Positions 1-10,484 of a DNA stretch of 64,000 bases are shown piece after piece. The DNA comes from Cordylochernes scorpioides. Taxonomy: Eukaryota; Arthropoda; Arachnida; Pseudoscorpiones; Chernetidae. The stretch is from NCBI GenBank assembly GCA_030710605.1, contig CP092874.1, forward strand, positions 38,911,063-38,975,062, read 5' to 3'. The first letter of the stretch is position 1. The number at the start of each line of letters is the position of its first letter. A program made the position numbers and the translations under genes. The notes under the pieces are model-generated. The model did no database searches, was not told where the DNA came from, and was given only the letters and a program-made list of their open reading frames with translations.

Positions 1-129
1 TTATTAATACATTCTAATAATAATGATATTAATATATTAGAAGGGGTCAACAGCTTCATTATTATTATTATTAGTTTGCCTTCTCTTAGAGAATTAAAAG
101 ATACTTCGGCCAGTAAATCTTTTTTACTA

Positions 130-419
130 TAAGGTTGTCCCAAAAGTTCGCGTTTTTATTAAAACGTTGTTTTTCTTATTACTTGGCGAATAATATTATT
201 ACGGCGAAGACATAATAAAACATAACACAAAGTATAATCAAATAACGTAAAACATAAAAGAAGATGAACTCATGAAAAGAAACTCATCTTCCTTTATGTT
301 TTACGTTATTTGATTATCCAAACAGAAAGAGTTCTATCGCTTATTTACAAAGTATAATGGCGATTAATATTGGTATTTCATTCTTTTGCAAACGTTTACG
401 AACTTTTGGGATAACCTTG
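130..419. mobile_element. mariner-type MITE, copy 1 (290 bp)
   Basis: Terminal inverted repeats read AAGGTTGTCCCAAAAGTTCG at the left and its near-perfect reverse complement at the right, flanked by TA dinucleotides (128-129 and 420-421), as expected for Tc1/mariner insertion. There is no coding capacity. The centre (about 234-322) is itself an inverted repeat containing 'gaaactcatcttc'. Two shorter relatives lie at 12221-12398 and 13227-13411. The TIR resembles published mariner ends, so a mariner transposase probably mobilised it. Confidence 0.75.
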
Positions 420-576
420 TATCTCGGTGTTTCGACAAAACTCTTTTGTCCTCGTCAGGAACAAATAAAATTGAAGTATTTGTTAAGGCGTTAAAATTAA
501 TTAAAGCCTTGCCAAATGCTTTAATTTTTATTTATTCCTGACGAGGATAAAAGAGGTTTTACGAAACGTTGAGATA
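420..576. repeat. Foldback (inverted-repeat) element abutting the MITE
   Basis: The left arm begins 'tatctcggtgtttcg' and runs through 'cctcgtcaggaacaaataaaa'. The right arm is its imperfect reverse complement ending 'cgaaacgttgagata'. There is no ORF. It starts exactly where the preceding MITE ends, sharing its right TA, so one inserted at the other's edge. The class is unknown. Confidence 0.55.
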
Positions 577-858
577 ATAAAAATATTTTCTGGGCGAAGT
601 GTCTTTCAATTTTAAGAACTATGAATGCCGGCCAGGCAACTATTATCTTAATGATAACAGTTTACCCATAATTTCCTCAAAACGTTAGCATAGATTCTAA
701 CATAGTTAAAACCGTCCTATAAAGATTTGCTATTCTTTAGTTAAAACCTCTCACCTAAATAGGCGAAGTAACCTTTGGTTATAATTGAGTTTTTATAAAG
801 AGAGAGGTTTTCAATTCCAAAATGACCTATTTCATCTTGATTATAAAATATACATTCG

Positions 859-1240
859 GTTGCACGATAAGTAGATGCCTTTTTCATAATTTATGCACCT
901 TATCCCAGTACAATATCATATTTGTACTATTATTTTCACATTGTGTCGCGGTCTCACGCAATTCTAGCCTTAACTACCCGTTTCGTGATTTTTAAAGATG
1001 CCTGAAGGACCAGTTTCTTTTTGTTGTTGTTGTTGAAGTACAGTTTGCACCCCGCTGATGAGGGCCAACAGCCCGAAACGCGTACGTGGTTAGCTTTTCT
1101 TGATTAATCAAGAATGGGTAATTGACCGATTCTGGAATAATTAGAAGTCAACGAGAATAGTTTATATTTATTCCGATAGATGGCGCAAGCCATCAGTAAC
1201 TTTCAGTTGCACGATAAGGAGATGCCTTTTTCATAAGATA
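859..1240 (-). repeat. Interspersed repeat 'family C'
   Basis: Recurrent block containing 'gttgcacgataaggagatgc', 'agatggcgcaagccatcag' and 'cttgattaatcaagaa', with an internal (TTG)n run near 1021. Related blocks occur at about 4140-4195, 9922-10050, 19190-19340, 29265-29600 and 29690-29830. A ~34-bp direct repeat brackets this copy. No protein is encoded and the class is unassigned. Confidence 0.55.
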
Positions 1241-1245
1241 TATAT

Positions 1246-2010
1246 TGTTAATATCATTACAATAAACGCTGGGAGTGCAAATTTCATCCTAGATAAACAT
1301 GGCAACAATTTTGACGCTCTCAAATATGTTAATGATGATTTATAAAATAGTGTTTTAAATTCAAGAAATAGCGTAAATGATTATTGCGTTATGTGTTATA
1401 TTATTAAATAACAAATTATTGTAACTATAATAAAATTATAACCCTATTTAAGTGTATAAAAAAGAGCAAACTAATTTAGATTCCTAGAAATTCTACGGCC
1501 AGTAAATTCAATGAATTCTGAAAACTGCCAAAAGTAGTTGGAAAAGACATTTAGAATTGATAGTGGCCATAAAATCTAAAAATATTTCAGAGAGTAATTT
1601 TAGAAATAAATTCTATATCCTAAAAAAAATAATACTAAATATATTTAAATTTCTAACCATCCTCGATGGTAAGAGAAAAATGCATATAATTATTATATGT
1701 ATATAATATATAAAAAAGAAAAAAAAAACCTGTGGAGCGTAAAATAAATAAATAAATAGTTTTATATATTGCAGACGATGTAGCAGACAGAAATGGCTGC
1801 TGCACAGAGTAGAAGTGACAAATGGGCCCAAGGAAAGCATCCATATTTCCACAGCAGGTCATGATTTAAGGCCAAATTTGGAACGCTTGTTGGCATCTGG
1901 GTTCTAGGCTAATTAATTTATGGCCAGACGAACCATTACGTCCAAGATGGACGACAGCTAAGCCTATTTTAAACCTACTTCTTTTGGTAATAAATGGTAT
2001 CCATTACTTC
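1246..2010. other. AT-rich stretch, nothing assigned
   Basis: Only short chance reading frames are present. I see no repeat boundary, RNA gene or coding signature. Confidence 0.5.
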
Positions 2011-2280
2011 TCGCCCTGGACAATTTCATCAATGATAATTATTGATTTTTGGCTTTTGATTTATTCTATGACTTTTTACCTTGTTGTTAACAAAGTATTA
2101 GAGAAGATTTGTGGACACTGTTTATTAATAAACTTTACGCCCTGGGCAATTTTATCAATGAGAATTATTGATTTTTTCCTCACTTTTGATTTATTCTGTG
2201 ACTTTTTAATTGTTACCAGAGTATTAGAAAAGATATTTGAACGCTAAATATTAATAAAGTTTTCGCCCTGGACAATTTTC
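2011..2280. repeat. Tandem duplication, period about 126 bp
   Basis: Two full units and the start of a third, each beginning 'cgccctggacaattt' (about 2012, 2139 and 2264) and containing 'gtattagaaaagat'. The short open frame across it is a by-product of the repeat, not a gene. Confidence 0.7.
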
Positions 2281-3008
2281 TTACACACAAATTGTGACAA
2301 TTATATATTTTTACTTAATATTTTTTACTTTAAATTTTCACCATGATGTTAAATATGAGTATTGAAAAATATTTGTGAACACTGGTTATTAATATCTTGA
2401 ATAGGAGGTTTGAATGCGTTTGCGTCGTTTGTTATTTTATATTTTTCTTAGAAAATGAGTTTGTTATACATGAATGCATTTCTATACTGAATTTTAGAAT
2501 TCGCTTTAAATTGGCAACACTGTTCCTACAATTACTATTGAAAGAAGGTATACGCAGATGATCCGCGTTTTATATATATATAAAAAACAACTTAGATATT
2601 AAGGCTTCAATTCCAGAAAAAAAATAATCCCTTTTATAATTTCATTTGAAAAAAAAAATCCATGCAAAGAAGAGTTTTTTACTAAAATTATAATTTAATT
2701 GACTCGATTTTTCGTGTCACTCTTTTTCAACCTATCTGACCCTACCACTCCAATATCAATATCGAAAAACAACGTTTAATTCTGGAAGTCCTTATAACCA
2801 AATCACCACTAATCTATCAATAGATGATATGAACTACCTAATATTTGACCAACTATTATTTGTAAATTAAAACTTAATATGTAGCATATGGATTTTTTAA
2901 GGTAGTCATATCTGTCGGTTTTTGTTCTATTGGTTGGTGGCAGTTAAGGATATGTTAATTGTAGTTATTTTAGAATGCCTATAAACATTAATATCTTTTC
3001 ATATAAGA
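2281..3008. other. AT-rich stretch, nothing assigned
   Basis: No feature recognised on either strand. Confidence 0.5.
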
Positions 3009-3148
3009 TTAAAGGAATTAAAAGCACGAATGTTTCTTTTATACATAATACAAATTTCTACTGCCCTTACTGCAATTTTCATTGCAGTAAGGGCAGTAGA
3101 AATTTGTATTATGCATAAAAGAAACATTCGTGCTTTTAATTCCTTTAA
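3009..3148. repeat. Near-perfect palindrome built from family B arms
   Basis: Two 68-nt arms around a 4-nt loop (3077-3080). Each arm contains 'tctactgcccttactgcaat', the signature of family B. Flanking sequence to about 3190 includes 'agatggcgcgtcattgc', also family B. This looks like two family B copies joined tail to tail with the GGGAGGG hairpin end deleted. Confidence 0.75.
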
Positions 3149-3451
3149 TTTTATATGTATAGATGGCGCGTCATTGCTTTGTGTTAATTTATGTCTAACT
3201 GACCTTGTCTTTATTGATTGCGGAAGAGTATTGCTCGATGCAAATATTTGAATGTAATTCTACTGTCCTATAAGCTTATGTCCATAGTTTTCTTGAAAAC
3301 CATTTCTGAGATTCCATCCTTCAGTGCTGCATATATAAGTAGAATCGTCCAATACAGTATGAGCCTTAGAATGCTTACCTAATAGCATGTAGAAGGCGGA
3401 ACAATTGTTACGTCCAATACAGTATTAGAGCTCTGAGAAGCGGTCTGGTGG

Positions 3452-3630
3452 ATTAAATTAGCGAAACCGCTGGGAGGGTTCACCACTGATGAGCCAAGCC
3501 CTCCCAATAATTTTTTTTTTCATTGCAGTAAGGGCAGTAGAAATTTGTATTATGTATAAAATAAACATTCGTGCTTTTAATTCCTTTAATTGTATATGTA
3601 TAGATGGCGCGTTATTGCTTTGTGTTAATT
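3452..3630 (-). mobile_element. Family B short repeat, full-length-like copy
   Basis: On the minus strand the order is the 'gatggcgcgc' end, 'ctactgcccttactgcaatg', then 'GGGAGGGctt..tcatcagtgg' with a CCCTCCC partner, and 'gcggtttcgc'. The other copies listed share this order. It encodes no protein. The 11-bp duplication at the 17220 copy suggests retroposition. Confidence 0.65.
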
Positions 3631-3640
3631 AATATCTTTA

Positions 3641-3835
3641 TTCGAAACTATTATAGACGTGTAAAATTCTTAAAAAAAAAAAAAAAACAATTTCTACTGC
3701 TCTTACTGCATTGAAAAATATATATATATTTTTTTCCCAATGCAGTAAGGGCAGTATAAATTGTTTATTTTTAAAAAGAATCATACGCGTCTATAATAGT
3801 TTCGAATTTTGATAACAGATGGCGCGCTAATGCAT
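3641..3835. repeat. Family B inverted dimer
   Basis: Arms start 'ttcgaaactattatagacg' (3641) and end with its complement at 3806; the centre is an AT run. 'gataacagatggcgcgctaa' follows. It is the same family as 3009-3148 but a different subfamily of arms. Confidence 0.65.
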
Positions 3836-4205
3836 CATTAATATCTGTTTAAAATTAGTCTTTTAGATTATAATCCATTTTATCATATATGTAAATATAT
3901 CTATTTTCTCTCTAAAGTCAGTTATGTAAATCGTGCAATTGCTGTATGTGTGTCTCGTGACCTCGTTAGTCCACCAATAAGATAAAACATTCCCCTCCCA
4001 ACTAAACAACTGTAGGAATAAATATCAAGTAATCTTTGCTTTTTTAACGTTCCAGAATCGCCAATTACCTTTTTATTATTAATATAGAAAGAGGTTATTT
4101 GACCAATTCGGGTTTAATTAAAAATCAACGGTTAATTTATATTTATTCTGACAGATGGCACAAGTCACCAGCAACTTTTAGTTGTACAATCAGGAGATGA
4201 TTTTC

Positions 4206-4604
4206 TCTTGATATTTTAGGTGATTATATATAAAGATGAACAAAGAGGAAAGGCATATAAAAGAGTAATTTCATTAGAAAGCTTAGGTATTTTGAAAATT
4301 TATTAAAGATAATTATTACAAAAAACGTGATTTTGTACATTTTTATAGATTCTTCTGCAATTTTCCACGCGATAATAAATATAACAAGTAAATAATAAAA
4401 GTAAAAACTATCAGAAAATGTATTCCTCTTGATATTCTAAATATATCTATATATAAAAAGTGAACTAGAAGAGGAAAGGCGCCTATAAAAGAGTCATTCC
4501 ATTCAAAAGCTTACCTATTACAAAAATCATTTAAACTTGTTACAAAGAACGTGATTTTGTACATTTTTTAGATTTCTGCAATTTTCTATACGATAGAATA
4601 TAAA
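4206..4604. repeat. Diverged tandem duplication, about 220-bp unit
   Basis: Two units (about 4206-4390 and 4427-4604) share 'gaggaaaggc', 'tataaaagagt' and 'aacgtgattttgtacattt'. There is no ORF. Confidence 0.6.
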
Positions 4605-4907
4605 AGGTAAATATTTAAAAGATGAATTGAGGTATAATTCTAGACCTAATTTCTTTAAATAAAAAAAGATAAGAATATTTTGGGATAAGGGCGCATGAGT
4701 CTTGTAACGTCCTTGTGTTTGTTGAATATTATTCAGAAAGAAGTGATTGGAAAGTTAGAAAAATTTATTTATTTACGCATCCGACATATTGCACATTGTT
4801 ATATATTGACATCCATTTTTACAATCTACAACTCCTCACAGAGTATCATCAGTGATAATAATAATGTTTTTTACTCACTGATATATAGTTATTTAACAAT
4901 ATATACA

Positions 4908-5455
4908 ATTCGAAACTATTGTAGACGCGTATGATTCTTTTAAAAATAAAACAATTTCTACTGCCCTTACTGCAATGGAAAAAGATGCATTGAAGAAAAA
5001 TGAAACTTGGGATTTTGTAAATGCTGAAGAAGTTAAAGGAAAGAAGATACTCAGTTCTAGATGGATATTCAAGATAAAGGATGGTGAACATTATAAAGCA
5101 AGACTTGTTTCTAGAGGATATGAACAAAAAGAACTTGATTTTGATGAAACCTTTAGTCCGGTAGTCAGTACAATTTCTTTAAGAATGTTGTTATCCTTAA
5201 GTGTTAAGAAAAATCTAAAGTTCAAAACTTTTGATGTCAAAACTGCATTGGAAGGGCCTGGCTCATCAGTTGTGAATCCTCTCAGCGGTTTTGCCAATTA
5301 ATCTACCATTTGAGGGGGCCACTGATGAACCAGGCCCTCCCATTAATTTTCTTCATTGCAGTAAGGACAGTAGTGATTGTTTTATTTTTAAAAATAATCA
5401 TACGCGTCTGTAATAGTTTCGAATTGTTATAACAGATGGTGCACTAATGTATCAT
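4908..5455. mobile_element. Family B inverted dimer enclosing a copia fragment
   Basis: The left arm (about 4908-4975) and right arm (about 5350-5435) are family B in opposite orientations. Between them lie 272 bp of copia reverse transcriptase followed by a pair of GGGCCTGG/CCAGGCCC hairpin ends. Both copia junctions fall at short stretches shared by copia and family B ('tgcaatggaaaaa' on the left, 'actgca' on the right). Confidence 0.65.
4975..5246 (+). pseudogene. Ty1/copia reverse transcriptase fragment
   Basis: This ~90-residue piece matches the start of the copia-type RT domain (RVT_2): a Trp in 'KNETWDFV', then 'SSRWIFKIK', 'YKARLVSRGYEQ', 'FDETFSPVVS' and 'FDVKTA', the block just before the first catalytic Asp region. 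In the family this enzyme copies the element's RNA into DNA. Only the N-terminal part of RT is present; gag, protease, integrase and the YVDD box are absent. The reading frame is open across the fragment, so capture was recent or the fragment is short enough to have escaped stops. Downstream the frame runs into family B sequence, ending at 5301. It is not functional. Confidence 0.85.
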
Positions 5456-5511
5456 AAAATAAATACAATAAGAATTAACTATGAGAGACTGTAGGCGTGC
5501 TAGCGCTGCCG

Positions 5512-5730
5512 TTACAAGTCTATCCGTCCATGGTATCCACCAAAGGCTAAGTTCATAAGAAAATCTTCCGGAATGGCCCATGGTGGGTACGATGATGGAC
5601 GTCCCATAGTAATCACGCTGGACAAATGGGACATCTCACGCGACAATTCCTCCTTAATAAGTCCTTCCATACCTTCCTGACAAATGGACTCCCCTTCCTC
5701 TAATAGAACTCTGTGAATATTTGATGATAT
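5512..5730 (-). pseudogene. Unidentified coding-like fragment
   Basis: On the minus strand an open frame of about 72 codons with no usable ATG near its start ends at a TAA. It contains 'SREMSHLSSVITMGRPSSYP' and 'PWAIPEDFLMNLAFGG'. Its composition is more protein-like than its surroundings (balanced bases, Pro/Gly/Glu-rich). It could be a remnant of a retroelement polyprotein or an exon scrap of a host gene. I do not recognise the family. Confidence 0.3.
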
Positions 5731-6208
5731 TCATTGATTGCGGTGTCAGATTGCCTTTTTCAACTTTTAACACTCCAATTGAGATCGTAATTATAGATAT
5801 ATATTTTTATTGCGACCTTCTTACAGAATAATTTTTAAAAATATTATTTATAGATAAATATTTGAATATGGAAAACTTGATCTTTGAACAAAGGGTTTCT
5901 TTTTATTTTAAGGTATTGCAAGTTTTCGAGCGAAACCAACGGACAAAAACAAATGAAGAGAGATGTTATCGAGAGTGGATATGACTATATTACAGCTAAA
6001 TATAAAAATAAAATAGGGACATGATAAATTAGAGTTTATATTAAACTTCTACCTTGTATCAATGAAGATAGAGAAACAGAATATACAAGTGAACTGTTCC
6101 TATCAATGACGTGAAACTGAAAAGGAACAGAGATTCGTATTATGCTACAGCGATGTTAGAATTTAAGAAGGAAATTTCTCTAAAAAATGTATTTTATTAT
6201 TATTATCT
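5731..6208. other. AT-rich stretch, nothing assigned
   Basis: No repeat boundary or coding signal seen. Confidence 0.45.
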
Positions 6209-6504
6209 CTAGTACATCTGGTACAGGCCATGATAATCATGGTGGGTAGATGTTGGCGACTGCTTTTACTGTAAGTTCAGCACATGTCTACACATGTGAA
6301 AAGCAGTTCGACTTTTGTCCTTACAAATGTGCCAGAGCCCCGTTTGGTTACTTGCATTCGCTGTTCTAATAGGACTTTTGCAAGAATCGGGGGCCATTGG
6401 AGCGTTTTTTTTTTTATTAAAAAAAAAAGTGTCCAATGCGGGATTCGATCCCAGGTCGCAACGTTCGAAAACCAACAGTTTGGACCACCCTTCCTCCGAT
6501 CCCC
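6209..6504 (-). mobile_element. tRNA-derived SINE, copy 1
   Basis: Read on the minus strand, the head has a pol III A-box-like 'gggtggtcc' and a B-box-like 'gggatcgaatcc', ending 'ttggacac' and an oligo-T run. A ~200-bp body follows with 'cgggggccattgg', 'agtcgaactgcttttcac' and a tail 'ctggtacaggcc..agtac'. The same head and body occur on the plus strand at 14801-15079, which confirms an interspersed SINE. Such elements are copied by LINE machinery. Confidence 0.75.
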
Positions 6505-6655
6505 TAAAATATATTTTTAAAATAATGAATCAATTGGTAATGAGAAAAGACAATAGCTAACAAGCAATCCGAAAATAACTCCCAAAATATGAAAATTTAT
6601 ATGTGTGTTATTTGTTAGATGACATAAGCGCTGTATTTGTAATTGAAAATATAAA

Positions 6656-6866
6656 CTACACTCATAGACAAAACTCAATAAGTGGAAAGTCTCTGATGTC
6701 ATCGGTTGTCAATTATTTTTTAAGTAGATAGAGGCAATTTAGTTCACACTTAGTTATCTCGTATGTCTTCAATAAAGGTCACTGTAATATCTTTCCGAGT
6801 TATTGTCTTAAACCCGATATACACGCTAAAAGGTACAACTTCCTGAAGTTTTGTTTATGAGTGTAT
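6656..6866. mobile_element. Tc1/mariner-type MITE 'family A', copy 1
   Basis: Terminal inverted repeats start 'acactcatagacaaaact' and end with the complement 'agttttgtttatgagtgt'. Internal 'caataaaggtcactgtaat' is shared with copies at 17837, 18990, 19596, 24134 and 26974. Length is about 210 bp and there is no ORF. Confidence 0.75.
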
Positions 6867-6997
6867 TTTAAAATAAATATTTCTCTAAAGACAATTTAAA
6901 CAATTTAATTGATTCTTTCAATCAAATTTTACAAAGGAGAAAATATAAAAGAGTAAATGGGCATATAAAGTGTAGGGGAATATATATACAAATATCT

Positions 6998-7690
6998 TCA
7001 GCAAGGAAGGCTTCCCCACCTTGAGAGAGTCCTCCTCCAGACAAGGAGGGGCTCTTCTTGTACACTCCTCAGTTCCGCGCCGAGGAAGTGCCTATAGATG
7101 CGCGTCTTGGCAGACGCCAGGATGGCCAGGGAGTCATCGTCTAGGCCATGCCCGAAGACCCTGCCCTGTAGGTCAGGGGGCCGCCCGATGATGGTAAATG
7201 CCTCCCGGATGAGAGGCCTGGAGTAGCGGCAGGACCAGTGCCTGTGAACCAGCGACAGGTCGCCGGACCCACAGGCGATGCAAGACTGTTGTGCCGATGC
7301 TGGATGGGGCAGGGCGTGCAGAGCTACCCTCACTGCCACGTCCGCGTTGTGCCCGGAGAAGGCGCAGCGCCGAAGCGACGACCAGCCGATGTTGATGGGT
7401 AGGTTTATATTTTCCTCCCACCTTCTAGCGAACTGGATGATGGGCAGGGCAGTCAGGCGTGGACGCTCTAAGATGCGACGGGCAGTTCGGGTGATGACTC
7501 GCAAGAACGGCGTAGTCGTCCCGCGCAGCACTACGGCCTGGCCGATGGTGTTTACTCGGTAGGTCCCGCGTAGATTTTCGTCGATAAGACGACGGCAGAA
7601 GCTGGTCAGCGACGCGGCGTCAGCCAGGGCGCAGCGCGTAGGGCGAGTGAGGGGAGGGGCAGGGCCAGCGAAGCCCCCAATGCAATGATT
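6998..7690 (-). pseudogene. Non-LTR retrotransposon C-terminal fragment
   Basis: A GC-rich minus-strand frame, open from about 7690 to the stop at 6998, ~230 codons, much more GC-rich than its AT-rich surroundings. The C-terminal half has a Cys/His cluster 'SCIACGSGDLSLVHRHWSC', followed by 'GHGLDDDSLAILASAKTRIY' and 'LLVWRRTLSRW'. The position of the cluster resembles the zinc-binding tail of non-LTR retrotransposons. A second copy of the last ~50 residues is on the plus strand at 30096-30260, so it is a repeat. No RT or endonuclease is attached, so this is a 5'-truncated insertion. I am fairly sure of the retroelement origin and unsure of the clade. Confidence 0.55.
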
Positions 7691-7696
7691 CCCCTA

Positions 7697-7792
7697 CTGC
7701 GCTCTTACTGCGATGATATAAATATTGAGAGGGCCTGGCTCATCAGCAGTGAGCCCTCCCAGCGGTTTTGTTAGTTTAATCTATCATTATTT
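7697..7792 (+). mobile_element. Family B fragment
   Basis: 'gagagggcctggctcatcag' with its CCCTCCC partner and 'agcggttttg' marks the hairpin end. A degraded 'ctactgcgctcttactgcga' precedes it. Confidence 0.6.
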
Positions 7793-7814
7793 TTGTTTTC
7801 TCATTTTTTCGTTA

Positions 7815-8225
7815 ATATTTGCTTCTGGCTATCCTTTTGCTACCCATTAAACATGAATTCTAAAACCTTTGCTGTTTTAATTCCTGCCATCAACATATGC
7901 TTTTCTGTTTTCTCATTTTTAATCATTTACTGTCTAGCTATCCTTTTACTACCCAAGTACACGTGAATTCTAAACCTTTTACCGTTTAAATTCCTACTAT
8001 CACAATCTATCATTATTTCTGGTTTTTTTTGTTTTGTTTTTTTTTTTCATTTTGAGTTATCAATTGCTTTCTAGCTATCCTTTTAATACCCAATCAACAT
8101 GAATAATTCTCTAAACCTTTTGTTATTTGAATTTCTACCATCTTCCATCACATTCATCTGCTTTCTGGCTCCCTTTCTACCCAATCACCATGAATTCTCT
8201 AAACTCTTTGCCATCTTATCTAACT
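7815..8225. repeat. Degenerate tandem repeat, about 100-135 bp units
   Basis: Four units share 'ctagctatccttttactacc', 'catgaattctaaacctttt' and 'tttaaattcctaccatca'. Thymine-rich; no gene. Confidence 0.65.
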
Positions 8226-8647
8226 TATCACTACACCATTTTCTGTTCATTTCCAATATCACATCATCGAAAGTTCGTTTGATAGATTTTTCTTTCGAGA
8301 GATGGCTTTTCTCTTTTTAAATCTACTAGAGCTGGGTTATATTCTATCTCTAGAAAGATTGGTATAGTCATTATTATTGTTATAAAAATATAGAGAATAT
8401 CATTATTGTTGGTCGGCTTGTGATCAACAAGGGATGAACACATCAACGTTTATTGCACTTGTTTCGGCGACAACATTCACTTTTACTGTTTCTTTACACG
8501 TTCTGTGATCCACTCTCTTCTGGCCTTTTCAATGCATTAAACTTAAAACTTTAGCCGATGTTGGCCTTGACAAAGACGATAGTTATTGGCAGAAATGAGA
8601 AACAATGATTTTAAAAAGTAAAATAAAAATATGTAAAATATACAATT
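8226..8647. other. Unassigned sequence
   Basis: No coding or RNA signal. Short open frames on both strands look like chance. Confidence 0.45.
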
Positions 8648-8715
8648 ATGATGCACTAGCGCGCCATCTGTTATCAAAATTCGAAACTATTTTAAAGGCG
8701 TAAGATTCTTTTTGA
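8648..8715 (+). mobile_element. Family B 5' fragment
   Basis: 'tgatgcactagcgcgccatc' and 'aattcgaaactattttaaag' match the 5' end of family B. The hairpin end is missing. Confidence 0.55.
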
Positions 8716-8751
8716 AATTTCAAAATAAAATAAGTTTCGAATATCAATATA

Positions 8752-9067
8752 TAATTATAACGAAATCAATCTAAGACATCTCAATCGTTAAAATTTATTG
8801 TTCGTATAAATAATAAAGAAAACGGCCTTCGAGGATGAGTATTTTGCTTTATTTTATATTACCTCAAGCTTTCGGGTATTATAGACCCTTTTACAGGAGT
8901 ATATGACAAGTCAGATACTCCTGCAAAAGTGTTTGTGATACCCGAAAGTTTGAGAAAATATAAAATTAAGTTAGAAACTCATCCGTTGAAGTCGTTTTGT
9001 TTATTATTTATACTAACAATAAATTTTGAAGGTTGAGGTGGTCCCTCATTGATTTCGTTATAATTGT
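8752..9067. repeat. Long imperfect palindrome (316 bp)
   Basis: The outer arms are 'acaattataacgaaatcaat' and its complement ending 'cgttataattgt'. Arms stay complementary through 'tttattgttcgtataaat' and 'ctttcgggtatta..', meeting near 8909. The inner 'tttcgggt' and 'gaaactcatc' words also occur in the hairpin at 12566-12773, suggesting one foldback family. Confidence 0.7.
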
Positions 9068-9915
9068 CACAATCTCCAGCATATGTGAAAAACAATTTCT
9101 GATTAATCTTATCCGACAACTTGTGGAATAAGTTTGTCAGAAATTATCTCGTCCAGCTAAAAGACCAACATCCTATACTTCATATAGATTTGTATCAATT
9201 CAAATATAGTTCACATCACGTGGTATCATCTTAGCTGCTGGTGATCTTGATAAGAAAGTTAATCACTTTGGTAAATTATTAGTTGATAGGCAGGTTCAGC
9301 TGATAAGCTTGTAGATTGGGACCTTCACATCGGGGATAGAAAAAATTAAAGCAAATTTAGCTTCAATAAAAAGTCCTCAAGAATCCATAAGAGATTAGAA
9401 ATGTTAAATTGACACAAGTATTTTCTTACTTCAGCGTATAGATAGAATATAAATATATTCGGGAATTTACCTTATAAAAAAACAATTCCCCTGTACTAAA
9501 TTAAAATGAAAACATTAAGACTTCCTGAGATAAGTTTCTCTTTAAAATATTTACTAAACCTTCTAGCTTTCAGACCTAAAATTTCTTCTTCAGTAGAACA
9601 AGATAAACTAAATTACCATTAAAGTACGATTATTTTGTTTTCTTGAGAAAGGTCCTTTAAGCCTGAAAGCTAGAACGTCATAATATATATCAAAAAGAAA
9701 CTTTACAAAGAATGTAAAAAATAGTTTAATGTGAAATTGTACTGTGATAAGGTGGCCTTTTTCTTAATTTATATTTACCAACAAACCTGATGTTTTCTCT
9801 TTATTCAGAAGTGCGAATATGATGTAAATGTGTAAATATATATTTCAACTGCAAATGTGTAAATATATATAACTTATTGCAATTATCTTGATTGTAAATG
9901 AAGAAACCTATTAAA
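9068..9915. other. AT-rich stretch with a weak inverted pair
   Basis: Only a short inverted pair 'ttctagctttcag' (about 9570) / 'ctgaaagctagaa' (about 9663) stands out. No gene seen. Confidence 0.45.
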
Positions 9916-9921
9916 ATATTT

Positions 9922-10050
9922 AAAAAGGCATCTCCTTATCGTGCGACTGAAAGTTGCAACTTTCAGTTCAACGATAAGAAGATGCCTTTTTTCTTTCCTG
10001 ATTTATCTACCTTATCCCAGTACAATATCATATTTGTACTATTTATTTCA
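9922..10050. repeat. Family C hairpin and tail
   Basis: 'aaaaggcatctccttatcgt' is followed almost at once by its inverted copy (hairpin 9922-9993), then 'ccttatcccagtacaatatc' as in the copy near 900. It is a head-to-head dimer of the family C end. Confidence 0.65.
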
Positions 10051-10484
10051 CTATTAAAATTATGTTGAATAAAGAATATTTTTGTAATTTATATAATTGT
10101 GATGTTAGAGTGATGCTAGAAACTCTTACCTTGTGTATGTATGACTGCATCTTCAACAAAAGATTTGATATTATAGAGCACTGTGAATTTAACATGAACA
10201 TAATCGTCTGGATATAAATGAATATTGAAATTATTGCTGAATATTTGCATATTTCACTGAGCAATATATTTGAAATCAATTCTTCATATCAAATCTAAAT
10301 TGCAATAGAAGAGTCATAATCTTTTCACGTTTTTTTAATTGCTATATGCAAAATATTGACACAAGTTGGTTAAATTTTCTTTTGTTTCTTTTTTGATCAA
10401 TTGAGCTCTTTTTAGTAAAGATTTGCATATAGTTATATAGAAATATGAAATTTTATTTAATCAAATTTCACATAGAGTTTCAAT

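Noticed and set aside
1984..2247. 87-codon frame
   Set aside because: It spans a 126-bp tandem duplication and is AT-rich and hydrophobic by composition.
6284..6560. Overlapping 78-81 codon plus-strand frames
   Set aside because: They lie within the antisense of a SINE and its oligo-A/T run.
7278..7562. 94-codon plus-strand frame
   Set aside because: Antisense shadow of the GC-rich LINE fragment on the minus strand.
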